Assembly (NCBI GenBank): GCA_009676745.1
Contig: CP046062.1
Coordinates: forward strand, 397,001-461,000
DNA: 64,000 bases
Reading direction: 5' to 3'
DNA from: Leuconostoc mesenteroides subsp. mesenteroides
Lineage (GTDB): Bacteria > Bacillota > Bacilli > Lactobacillales > Lactobacillaceae
Part shown: positions 31,833 to 40,114 of the stretch, piece after piece
How positions within the stretch are numbered: the first letter of the stretch is position 1
Layout of the letters: each line of letters opens with the position of its first letter
The notes under the pieces: generated by a model
Told to the model about the DNA's origin: nothing
The model's database searches: none
What the model saw: the letters and a program-made list of their open reading frames with translations, nothing else
Program-made: the position numbers and the translations under genes

Positions 31833-32882
31833 TTAAGCCTCCTGCCCTTGTAATTCTTGCCAGTGGGCCCAACGATTCAAAATTTGTCTTGGTGGGGTAA
31901 CCTTAGGCGCACGTTCATCTAACAACCAAGTGGCTGCATAGTGTGTCTCACTAACTTTGAAGAATGGCGGCTCCTCACGGCTATCAATTGCTAACGCATA
32001 TTGATTACGTGCCGCAAAGGCATCTCCAACGGGAGGTTCTAACAAATCGGGCGGTGTTCCTGGAATTGCTTGTAGTGATCCTTCCTCAGTATCTGTTGTT
32101 GGCATCGAATTCAACAATCCCCATGTATATGGATGTTGTGGGTTGAAGAAAATTTCATCAACTGTGCCATACTCAACAATTTTACCAGCATACATAACAG
32201 CCACTCGATCGGCCATGCCAGCAACAACACCTAAATCATGAGTGATGAAGATAATAGATGAATTTGATTCTTTTTGTAGTTCTTTCATCAAGTTCAAAAT
32301 TTGCGCTTGAATAGTTACATCTAAGGCAGTTGTTGGTTCATCAGCAATCAATATTTCAGGGTCAGCTGCCAAAGCAATTGCAATAACCGCACGTTGTCTC
32401 ATGCCACCTGACCATTGGTGTGGATAGTCATTGATGTGTTCTTCGGCATCAGGAATTCCAACACCTTTCATCAATTCTAGCGCCCGAGTCAAGGCCTCTT
32501 TTTCTTTCATACCACGATGCTTAATCAGTGGTTCAGCAATTTGATGACCAATTTTCATTGTTGGATCCAAACTCGTCATTGGATCCTGGAAAATCATAGC
32601 AATTTCATTACCACGAACGTGTTGCCACTCTTCCTCTTTCAAGTCTAATAAGTTTCTATCCTTAAATATCAATCGACTATTATCAGGAATAACAGCATTC
32701 TTAGCATTTAATCCCATCAATGTTTTCGTTGTTACTGATTTTCCTGATCCAGACTCACCAACAATCGCTAATGTTTCTCCTTCATTTAAATCAAATGAAA
32801 CATCACGAATCGCTTGCACGGTACCAGCATAAGTATTGAAGTTGACGTGTAAATTTTCAACTTTTAAAATTGGATTACTCAT
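31833..32882 (-). CDS. oppD: oligopeptide ABC transporter ATP-binding protein OppD
   Basis: A 349-residue ABC ATPase. Walker A is GESGSGKS, the signature [16 protein letters not shown], Walker [13 protein letters not shown], and the H-loop is in [20 protein letters not shown]. The C-terminal oligopeptide extension has [16 protein letters not shown] and [15 protein letters not shown], although the usual cysteine-rich iron-sulfur motif of OppD (with C-x4-C-type spacing) is not evident. It follows oppC by 14 bases. Confidence 0.95.
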   Translation of the reverse strand: MSNPILKVENLHVNFNTYAGTVQAIRDVSFDLNEGETLAIVGESGSGKSVTTKTLMGLNAKNAVIPDNSRLIFKDRNLLDLKEEEWQHVRGNEIAMIFQDPMTSLDPTMKIGHQIAEPLIKHRGMKEKEALTRALELMKGVGIPDAEEHINDYPHQWSGGMRQRAVIAIALAADPEILIADEPTTALDVTIQAQILNLMKELQKESNSSIIFITHDLGVVAGMADRVAVMYAGKIVEYGTVDEIFFNPQHPYTWGLLNSMPTTDTEEGSLQAIPGTPPDLLEPPVGDAFAARNQYALAIDSREEPPFFKVSETHYAATWLLDERAPKVTPPRQILNRWAHWQELQGQEA

Positions 32883-32896
32883 TATACATGTACCTC

Positions 32897-33922
32897 TTAG
32901 TCTTCACTCGCACGTGGGTCGAAAGCATCTCGAAGTCCGTCACCCAATAGAATGAACGCCAACGAAATTAATACCAACACAGCAGACGGAATTAAAATTT
33001 GATAGGGATAAAATTGCAGCATACTTTGCGCATCAGAAATCAACGATCCTAACGATGCCGTTGGAGGCTTAACACCTAAGTTAATTGCCGACAAAACAGC
33101 TTCAAACATAATCGCATTTGGAACAGTCATCATAATTTGAACAATAATTGTTCCAGCCATATTTGGTATTAAATGCTTAATAGCTATTTTGGTTGAACTT
33201 TCACCTAATGCTTTAGCTGCCAATACATAATCTCGCTCTTTTAATGATAAAGTCATGTTACGCACTTGACGAGCCATACTTAGCCAACCTGTTAGCGCAA
33301 TTGCTATGATAATTGAAGTTACGCCACTACCAAGCAGCAAACCAATCATTGTTACAACAATCAAATTAGGAACAGACGACATAATTTCAATGATTCGTTG
33401 CATGACCACATCAACAGTGCCACCTTTCCAACCAGAAAATACACCGTATGAAACACCAATCAACAAATCAATTAATGTTGCCGAAATAGCAACTAGTAAT
33501 GAAATTCTAAGTCCAACAATGACACGTTTCCCAAGTGAACGACCAATGGTGTCTGTACCAAATAGATAATTTTTCTTAACATTATTGTCCGCATACGGAT
33601 TAGTCGATTCTGTTGCTCCTGGTTCTTTAATTGTACCTTTCCAACCAGGAATAGGTAGTCCTGACTTTGGTGGCAAATTTTTATATTTACCGACATTGTC
33701 AGAATCAAACGAGTTTGCATCATTTTGTTTCACAAAAACATTGGATATAATGGCAAATCCAAGGATAAATACCAAAAACCACATTGATACAACCGCTAAT
33801 TTATTTAATTTTAAACGACGCCAAGCATCTTGCCAAAATGACAGTGCTGGCTTAGAAATATGTTCGTTGGCATCAGAGCTTTGTGCGCCAACGATGACAA
33901 AATCTTCAGTATTTGCAGCCAT
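32897..33922 (-). CDS. oppC: oligopeptide ABC transporter permease OppC
   Basis: A 341-residue inner-membrane permease. It starts at 33922 or three bases earlier; GGAGG spacing favours the second of the two adjacent ATGs. The N-terminal cytoplasmic part (FWQDAWRRLKLNKLAVVSMW) leads into the first helix, an extracellular loop of about 80 residues follows, then five helices with the EAA loop AAKALGESSTKIAIKHLIPN that docks on the ATPases. Pairs with OppB. Confidence 0.95.
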   Translation of the reverse strand: MAANTEDFVIVGAQSSDANEHISKPALSFWQDAWRRLKLNKLAVVSMWFLVFILGFAIISNVFVKQNDANSFDSDNVGKYKNLPPKSGLPIPGWKGTIKEPGATESTNPYADNNVKKNYLFGTDTIGRSLGKRVIVGLRISLLVAISATLIDLLIGVSYGVFSGWKGGTVDVVMQRIIEIMSSVPNLIVVTMIGLLLGSGVTSIIIAIALTGWLSMARQVRNMTLSLKERDYVLAAKALGESSTKIAIKHLIPNMAGTIIVQIMMTVPNAIMFEAVLSAINLGVKPPTASLGSLISDAQSMLQFYPYQILIPSAVLVLISLAFILLGDGLRDAFDPRASED

Positions 33923-33933
33923 CATGAGCCTCC

Positions 33934-34851
33934 TTATTGCAAACGAACACGTGGATCAACAATTGCCGTCAAAATGTCCGTAATTAGAATCATTACCATC
34001 AACATCATGGCATAAACAATTGTTGTACCCATGATAACCGGAAAGTCTTTTGTCGGAATAGACGAAACGAATTGCTGCCCAATGCCTGGAATCGAGAAAA
34101 TATTTTCAATCAACGTTGATCCGGTTAATAAGCCGGCAGCCATTGGCCCAATTAATGTCAAAACTGGAATCATTGAATTACGATAAGCATGTTTATTGAC
34201 AATTTCTTTTTCACTAAGACCCTTAGCACGTGCCAACTGGACATAGTCAGATCCCAGTGCTTCAATCATTTCTGAGCGGACAAAACGAGTAACTATCGCT
34301 GCAGGGCTAACGGCCAATGCAACAGTAGGCAACACTGATTCTGAAAACGAATCACCCCAACCGGAAACAGGAAATAGCGGCCATTTAAACCCGAAAAGAT
34401 ACAGTAAAACAATGGCCAAAATGAAGCTAGGTACTGAAATACCCAAGGTAGACACCACACCCAAAGTACCATCAATTTTATTATTCTTATTACGCGCTGA
34501 AACTGCGCCCATAAAGAGACCAGCAATAACACCTATAACTAGAGCTTGTGCGCCCAATTGTGCTGAAATCGGCAATCTTTGCCCAATCAACATACCAACA
34601 CTTTGGTTTTGATACTGAAACGACGTGCCAAAATCGCCATGGATAGCATTAATCATATAGTTTAGATATTGGTGCCATAGCGGCAAATCTAATCCATACG
34701 CTTTGTTCAACTGAGCAATCATTCCTGGTGTCAGCTTGGGATTATTAAAAGGCGTTCCAGGCATTATTTGCATTAAAAAGAACGTCGCAGTAATTACCAA
34801 GAATAACGTGAAAAGCAAAAGCACTAATCGCTTTAAAATATATTTCAACAT
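33934..34851 (-). CDS. oppB: oligopeptide ABC transporter permease OppB
   Basis: A 305-residue permease with six helices. The start MLKYILKRLVLLLFTLFLVI and the second conserved block FFLMQIMPGTPF are typical of OppB/DppB. The EAA loop is ARAKGLSEKEIVNKHAYRNS. It lies 84 bases downstream of oppA, with a stem-loop in the gap, and 8 bases upstream of oppC. Confidence 0.95.
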   Translation of the reverse strand: MLKYILKRLVLLLFTLFLVITATFFLMQIMPGTPFNNPKLTPGMIAQLNKAYGLDLPLWHQYLNYMINAIHGDFGTSFQYQNQSVGMLIGQRLPISAQLGAQALVIGVIAGLFMGAVSARNKNNKIDGTLGVVSTLGISVPSFILAIVLLYLFGFKWPLFPVSGWGDSFSESVLPTVALAVSPAAIVTRFVRSEMIEALGSDYVQLARAKGLSEKEIVNKHAYRNSMIPVLTLIGPMAAGLLTGSTLIENIFSIPGIGQQFVSSIPTKDFPVIMGTTIVYAMMLMVMILITDILTAIVDPRVRLQ

Positions 34852-34873
34852 AGTCTTATCTTCCTAATAAATA

Positions 34874-34895
34874 AGAATTGACTAACGTCAATTCT
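34874..34895 (-). promoter_or_regulatory. intercistronic stem-loop between oppA and oppB
   Basis: AGAATTGAC (34874-34882) and GTCAATTCT (34887-34895) form a perfect 9-bp stem with a four-base loop. The T-run after it on the minus strand is short and interrupted (TTATTTATT). Such a hairpin may reduce transcription into oppB and protect the oppA message, giving an excess of the binding protein. Confidence 0.65.
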
Positions 34896-34935
34896 CATTT
34901 TTAATTAAATGTAGCTTAATTTTATCATATTTCGC

Positions 34936-36573
34936 TTACTTACGATAGGCGTACTTCAAATCCATGTTCGTGCCAGTAGTATTGATAATAATATCTTTAA
35001 CATTTGAACGAGATAATGCATACCTAGAACGGAAGTATAATGGGTTAATGTTAGCATCCTTATACAAGGCTTCCTCAGCTGCCTTATAATCAGAATCTCT
35101 GGCTGAAGCATTTAAGGCATCTGTTGTTTCAGCTTTTTCAACCGCCTGTGTATAGGCACTATTCTTGAACTGACCATTGTTATATGAAGCCCCATCTCTA
35201 AATAGGTCGTAGAATGTTGAACCTTCTGGATAATCACCGCCCCATAGTGATACAACAGCATCAAAGTTTTGCGTTTGTGAATCTGACAAACGTTGCTTAA
35301 ACGGTACAAATTTTTCATCCACCGTTAGTCCTGGAAGCGCTTTTTCCATTGATCCCTTCAAATAGTCTAAGGTTGTCTTTCCAGCAGGAGACTCAGAATC
35401 CGTCGTAATTGTGAAACTCATCTTTGTTTCACCTACTTCTTTCAATCCTTCAGCAAATAATTTGGCTGCTTCTTTAGTGTCATACTTGTAGCCTGGCGCA
35501 ACATATGCAGCTAAATCTTTACCAGAAGATGTTTTGGCTAATCCTTCTGGGACCAACCCTGTTGCTGGGGTTGAAATACCAGATGTAACTTGGTCTGTTA
35601 ATTCTTTACGATTAGTAGCTAAATTCAAAGCTTGACGAATTTTAGTATTTGCTAAGAACTTGTTTTTACCAGTTTGGTTGTACTCAATATAACTTGTTGT
35701 TGCTTCTGGTTGCTTTACAACATCCTTATTGTTTTTATTAGCTTTGTATAATTCAGGCGTGTCCGAAATTGTTGTACGATCTAACTTGCCTTGCTTATAC
35801 AATTGAACTGCTGTTTCTGGCTTCTGGATAACTTGCCATGTAATTTCTTTTGTCTTTACACTCTTAGCATCCCAATAATTGTCATTCTTAACCATTTTGA
35901 ATTTATTATTTGTACCATTCCAACCTTCAAACTTATAAGGTCCTGAGTACAATTGCTTTTCTGAAGTTGTGCCATACTTCTTACCTTGCTTTTCAACAAA
36001 GCTTTGTTTTTGTGGCATAAAATTAGCAAAAGTTAGTAAGTATTCAAACTGTGGCAATGGCCGTTCTAAACTAAATGTAATCTTATTACCATCTGCTTTA
36101 ACTCCCAAAGAATTAATATCTGCTTTACCCGCAGCAATTGCTTCAGCGTTCTTAACACCCGAAGCTAAATATGAATACTGTGAAGCGGTTTTAGGGTTAA
36201 CAATACGTTGCCATGAATATACGAAATCCTTAGCCGTCAACTTTGAGCCGTCTGAATACTTCAACCCACTACGTAGTGTTGCGGTATACGTCAACCCATC
36301 CTTTGATACTTTAACAGACTTGGCTAAATCAGGAACTGTTTTCCCTTTGGCGTTAACTCGTAACAAGTTAGAACCTGTATTACCAATGACAGTACCTGAA
36401 TATGTATCTGTGTTTTTTGATATATCCAATGTTTGAATTGGTGTAGGAAAGGTAAAATTCAAAGTATCCTTATCAGAATCTTGCGAACCACCCCAGAGAC
36501 CGGCAGCACGCGTTCCAGCGCCAGCAACAACCACAACGGCTGCACCGATCGCCCATTTTTTCCATGTATCCAT
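34936..36573 (-). CDS. oppA: oligopeptide-binding protein OppA, without a lipobox cysteine
   Basis: A 545-residue extracellular solute-binding protein family 5 member. Domain features: TFPTPIQTLDISKNTDTYSG near 40-60, the family motif AKSVKVSKDGLTYTATLRSG, LKYSDGSKLTAKDFVYSWQR, and the late DAVVSLWGGDYPEGSTFYDL. The N-terminus (MDTWKKWAIGAAVVVVAGAG followed by TRAAGLWGG) has a positively charged start and a hydrophobic stretch but no cysteine, so it cannot be a lipoprotein. It is presumably held by an uncleaved helix or released after cleavage. First gene of the opp operon. Confidence 0.93.
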   Translation of the reverse strand: MDTWKKWAIGAAVVVVAGAGTRAAGLWGGSQDSDKDTLNFTFPTPIQTLDISKNTDTYSGTVIGNTGSNLLRVNAKGKTVPDLAKSVKVSKDGLTYTATLRSGLKYSDGSKLTAKDFVYSWQRIVNPKTASQYSYLASGVKNAEAIAAGKADINSLGVKADGNKITFSLERPLPQFEYLLTFANFMPQKQSFVEKQGKKYGTTSEKQLYSGPYKFEGWNGTNNKFKMVKNDNYWDAKSVKTKEITWQVIQKPETAVQLYKQGKLDRTTISDTPELYKANKNNKDVVKQPEATTSYIEYNQTGKNKFLANTKIRQALNLATNRKELTDQVTSGISTPATGLVPEGLAKTSSGKDLAAYVAPGYKYDTKEAAKLFAEGLKEVGETKMSFTITTDSESPAGKTTLDYLKGSMEKALPGLTVDEKFVPFKQRLSDSQTQNFDAVVSLWGGDYPEGSTFYDLFRDGASYNNGQFKNSAYTQAVEKAETTDALNASARDSDYKAAEEALYKDANINPLYFRSRYALSRSNVKDIIINTTGTNMDLKYAYRK

Positions 36574-36924
36574 AAAGATATATCCTCCCGATATACTTAA
36601 TATATTAATGTTTTTTAGTTTACCATGTTAATTTCTCATTTGCAACTCATTTATATTAGATTTTAATATTTTGTTGCATTTCGTTCAAATGTTAGGAATA
36701 TTAACAAAACCATACTATTAATCAGCTTTTTTTGATAGAAAGCACTTCATTAGCCGCAATATTTTTAATTATTGCAACAGAAAAACTAAAGCATCCTTAA
36801 AATAAAAATAAAAAAGCATCGTTTTTTAACCTCAGAAAAGAAATTCATTAAACGCTTCACATTTTGTATGAAACGCTTTTCTTTAGCAAAAAACATGCTT
36901 TTATTAAAAATTATAAATTTGTAC
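36574..36924. other. 351-bp intergenic region before oppA
   Basis: It holds the oppA leader and promoter on the minus strand (a CGGGAGGAT site directly before the oppA start) and the downstream end of the glutamine-type operon. AAACGCTT recurs as a direct repeat at about 36851-36880. AAAGCAT and ATGCTTTT elements flank the interval (36811 and 36895) and could pair as a long imperfect stem. No gene is seen. Confidence 0.4.
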
Positions 36925-37584
36925 TTAAGCTAAGCGATGATCAAACCACTTGGCAACTAAAGATAGTCCATAATTTAACAAGAAGTATACCAACGTAATT
37001 GCAATCAAAACTGGAATGATATAAGTAGAATTTTGGGCATAAATAATCTGACCACGATAAGTCATCTCGGCTAAGACAATTCCCATAGCAAGACTAGTAT
37101 CCTTAACCAATGATATCAACTGTGAAATGATTGGTGGAATCATTTTCTTATACGCTTGGGGCAATACAATGTAAAACATTGTCTGAATATTGGTTAGTCC
37201 ATTAGCACGTGCGCCTTCAAACTGCCCTTCATCGATGGATTCTAGTCCGCCACGCACAATTTCGGCGAGCATTGAAGATTCAAAAGTACTCATCGCAACA
37301 ACAGTTGCCCAAAAAATAGGTAAATGGATGCCTAGTTTTGGTAAGGCAAAATACACGAAGAAAATAATTAATAGTAACGGTAAATTACGAATAATATTAT
37401 TAATTGTACCGACAAACTTAGAAAAATATGGGATACGTTCAAATTGAACAATTCCAATTACTGATCCAGCAATAAAACTTAAAATAACCGAGATAATTGA
37501 TACACCAACTGTAATGCCTAAACCACCCAACAAATATTGGACGTTTTGCGGTGTAAAGGCGTCAAAAATTCCTAATGTAACCAT
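36925..37584 (-). CDS. polar amino acid (glutamine-type) ABC transporter permease
   Basis: A 219-residue permease of the HisM/GlnP family with five helices: LGGLGITVGVSIISVILSFI at the start, FERIPYFSKFVGTINNIIRN, and the EAA loop GARANGLTNIQTMFYIVLPQ. The RNLPLLLIIFFVYFALP segment is the usual first permease motif. It is the last gene of glnQ-SBP-permease-permease and forms the heteromeric channel with the preceding permease. Spacing to the upstream gene is 10 bases. Confidence 0.88.
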   Translation of the reverse strand: MVTLGIFDAFTPQNVQYLLGGLGITVGVSIISVILSFIAGSVIGIVQFERIPYFSKFVGTINNIIRNLPLLLIIFFVYFALPKLGIHLPIFWATVVAMSTFESSMLAEIVRGGLESIDEGQFEGARANGLTNIQTMFYIVLPQAYKKMIPPIISQLISLVKDTSLAMGIVLAEMTYRGQIIYAQNSTYIIPVLIAITLVYFLLNYGLSLVAKWFDHRLA

Positions 37585-37594
37585 ACTGTCCTCC

Positions 37595-38236
37595 TTATGC
37601 TGCGTGCTTTAGTTTACGTTCTAGATTTTGCATGTAGTAGCTCAATGGCAATGTAATTACCAGATAGAAAAGTGCCACAATGATATACGTGCTAAAAGTG
37701 TCGAACGTAGTAGCTGCAACCATATTTCCTTGATACATCAAGTCCAATCCTCCGACGAAGGCTAGGATCGATGAATTCTTCACCAAATTAATAAATTGGT
37801 TTCCAAGCGATGGTAATGCTATTTTAAAGGCTTGAGGCAGTATAATGTACCGCATACTTTGACTAAACGATAATCCATTAGCACGCGCACCTTCCATTTG
37901 CCCGTTGTCAACGGAAAGAATACCAGCACGAACAGTTTCAGCAATAAAAGCTGATGTATATAATGATAATGCGATAGTTCCAGCAGTAAACCCATTCATT
38001 GGAATAACCTTAGCAACTACTAAGAAGAAGAAAAAGGTGATAATCAATAATGGAATGTTACGAAATACTTGCACATATACATTACCAATCTTTTGTACCC
38101 ATTTTTGTGGCAAAATTTGTAAAATAGCAAAGAACGTGCCCAAAATCATGGAAATGATTAGCGCAATAATACTTGATAGTAAAGTATATCCGAATCCTTG
38201 CAAGAACGTTGGGAAATTATTTTGTAGTAACGTCAT
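37595..38236 (-). CDS. polar amino acid (glutamine-type) ABC transporter permease
   Basis: A 213-residue permease paralogous to the next gene. Seen: FLQGFGYTLLSSIIALIISM at the N-terminus, FRNIPLLIITFFFFLVVAKV, and EAA loop GARANGLSFSQSMRYIILPQ. It overlaps the stop of the solute-binding protein gene by one base (ATG/TAATG type junction), implying coupled translation. Substrate by family is glutamine, glutamate or another polar amino acid. Confidence 0.88.
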   Translation of the reverse strand: MTLLQNNFPTFLQGFGYTLLSSIIALIISMILGTFFAILQILPQKWVQKIGNVYVQVFRNIPLLIITFFFFLVVAKVIPMNGFTAGTIALSLYTSAFIAETVRAGILSVDNGQMEGARANGLSFSQSMRYIILPQAFKIALPSLGNQFINLVKNSSILAFVGGLDLMYQGNMVAATTFDTFSTYIIVALFYLVITLPLSYYMQNLERKLKHAA

Positions 38237-39102
38237 TATTTCGCCTCCAATTCATGCCAATCAAGTCCTGGTACATCGCTGAACCACTTCTTAATTAATT
38301 TATTATAGGTACCATTTTCCTTAATTATAGCAAGCGCTTTATTTGTTTCTCTAACCATTGGTCTTTGATTATTATCAAAAGCAATACCATAAGGCCCATG
38401 GGTAAAAGTCCCGCCCGCAATTTGATAATCAGGATTTTCTGTAGCAAATCCATACAAAATCGCATTATCGGTTGACATCGCCTGACCTTGACCAGCCTTA
38501 AGGGCTTGCATACCTGTGGCATAATCCTGAACGGCTATCAACTTAGCCTTTGGGGCAAATTTCTTTGTCTCCTCGGCAGCTGTAGTCCCAACAATAACGA
38601 TAATTTTATACTTTGGATCATTCATGTCTTTAATTGACTTAATGCCTGAGTCTTTTTTAACAAGAATTGATTGTCCAGCATCAAAATATTGATTCGTAAA
38701 GTCAATAATTTTTTCACGTTCGGGTGTGATTGTCATTGTTGATACTGTGCCATCAATATTAGTATTCTTCAATAATTGTATTTTTGAAGATGAAGACACT
38801 GGTACAAATTCTGCGGACATTGGGACACCTGTTTGCTTTGATATTTGAACAGTTAATGCTTTAGCAATGTCAACGTCGAACCCTTTAGCAACACCAGTCT
38901 TTGTATCCATTAAGCCGAATAGCTTGGTGTCAGCCTTCACACCCCAAACAATTCTCCCTAATTTTTGAACGCGTTGTAAGGTATCCTGATGCTCCTCATT
39001 TTTCTTAGCAGCAGTAGTTGCCCACAATAAGCCGAGGACAATAACAGCAGCTAAAACGATTGTAGCAATGATACCAAACTGTCTTTTTTTAGCTTTTTCC
39101 AT
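38236..39102 (-). CDS. amino acid ABC transporter substrate-binding protein, without a lipobox cysteine
   Basis: A 288-residue family 3 solute-binding protein. Residues 1-30 contain a basic start (MEKAKKRQFG) and one hydrophobic helix (IIATIVLAAVIVLGLLWATT) but no cysteine, so it is likely membrane-anchored by that helix. The mature domain has the family 3 pattern: GRIVWGVKADTKLFGLMD, GVAKGFDVDIAKALTVQI, then VSTMTITPEREKIIDFTNQY and FDAGQSILVKKDSGI. It sits between glnQ and the permeases and binds glutamine or another polar amino acid by family analogy. Confidence 0.88.
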   Translation of the reverse strand: MEKAKKRQFGIIATIVLAAVIVLGLLWATTAAKKNEEHQDTLQRVQKLGRIVWGVKADTKLFGLMDTKTGVAKGFDVDIAKALTVQISKQTGVPMSAEFVPVSSSSKIQLLKNTNIDGTVSTMTITPEREKIIDFTNQYFDAGQSILVKKDSGIKSIKDMNDPKYKIIVIVGTTAAEETKKFAPKAKLIAVQDYATGMQALKAGQGQAMSTDNAILYGFATENPDYQIAGGTFTHGPYGIAFDNNQRPMVRETNKALAIIKENGTYNKLIKKWFSDVPGLDWHELEAK

Positions 39103-39193
39103 AGTAACAGAGCGTTAAAGGATTTCATTTTCAAATACCTTATATCATAAGATACTGAAATTTCCAAAAACGCTTTTCCTCCAAATCTAAATT

Positions 39194-39931
39194 TTATTTG
39201 TGATCAACTTGGCTCAAGAACTGTTGAGCACGTGGTTCTCTAGGATTATTAAAGAATTCTTCGGTTGTACTATCTTCAAGAATTTCACCGTCAGCCATAA
39301 AGATAACACGATCAGCCACAGCCTTAGCAAAGCTCATTTCATGGGTAACAACAAGCATTGTCATAGATGAATCCTTAGCAATATCACGCATGACGTCCAA
39401 CACATCTCCAACCATTTCAGGATCCAAAGCTGATGTTGGCTCATCGAACAACAATGCCTTCGGTTGCATCGCTAATGAACGAGCAATAGCGGCACGTTGC
39501 TTTTGACCACCTGATAGTTCAGACGGCATATTAGCCGCCTTATCCGCCAAGCCTACTTTATCCAACAAGGCCATTGCTGTAGCCTTATTTTCTTCCTCAC
39601 TACGTTTCAAAACGAGACGTGGTGCAAGCATCACGTTTTCTAATGTTGATTTATTATTGTACAAGTTAAAGTGCTGGAAAACCATGCCAACGTTTTTACG
39701 GATACGATTGATATCGGTTTTAGGATCATGTAAATCAAATCCATTGACCAGAAGCTTACCTTCTTGTATTTCTTCTAGTCCGTTAATTGTACGAATCAAA
39801 GTTGACTTTCCAGACCCTGAAGGACCGATAAGCACAACAGTCTCACCTTCATCAATTTTTAAATTAATGTTCTTCAAAGCATGGAACTTCCCATAATATT
39901 TCTCGACGTTTTTAAATTCAATCATTGACAT
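39194..39931 (-). CDS. polar amino acid ABC transporter ATP-binding protein, GlnQ type
   Basis: A 245-residue ABC ATPase, first gene of the uptake operon. It starts MSMIEFKNVEKYYGKFHALK with AGGAG nine bases upstream. Walker A is GPSGSGKST, the Q-loop is in NVGMVFQHFNLYNNKSTLEN, the signature LSGGQKQRAAIARSLA, Walker B ALLFDEPTSALDPEMVGDVL, and the H-loop VVTHEMSFAKAVADRVIFM. High match to GlnQ/ArtP-type ATPases. A palindrome precedes it. Confidence 0.92.
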   Translation of the reverse strand: MSMIEFKNVEKYYGKFHALKNINLKIDEGETVVLIGPSGSGKSTLIRTINGLEEIQEGKLLVNGFDLHDPKTDINRIRKNVGMVFQHFNLYNNKSTLENVMLAPRLVLKRSEEENKATAMALLDKVGLADKAANMPSELSGGQKQRAAIARSLAMQPKALLFDEPTSALDPEMVGDVLDVMRDIAKDSSMTMLVVTHEMSFAKAVADRVIFMADGEILEDSTTEEFFNNPREPRAQQFLSQVDHK

Positions 39932-39954
39932 GACTTAATTCTCCTTTTTCTAAG

Positions 39955-39976
39955 CGTGTACACCGCAGTGTACACG
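39955..39976 (-). promoter_or_regulatory. perfect palindrome upstream of glnQ
   Basis: CGTGTACAC-cgca-GTGTACACG is a perfect 9-bp inverted repeat 24 bases before the glnQ start. In RNA it is a strong hairpin close to the ribosome binding site; in DNA it looks like an operator. It has no T-run, so it is not a simple terminator. Confidence 0.6.
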
Positions 39977-40114
39977 GTAGCAAAAACTAGCCTAACGTAA
40001 CATCTCAAACTAGTCTCCTCTTATTACCATTTTACGCATACTTGGTCTGTTTAGTCAAAGTAGTATGTGAGGTTTTATAACAAGAAGTTATAGCCATTCA
40101 CTGTGATATTTGAC

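Noticed and set aside
36811..36905. Riboswitch or T-box upstream of oppA
   Set aside because: No conserved T-box sequence or known aptamer core is visible. Only A/T-rich direct repeats and weak pairing are seen.
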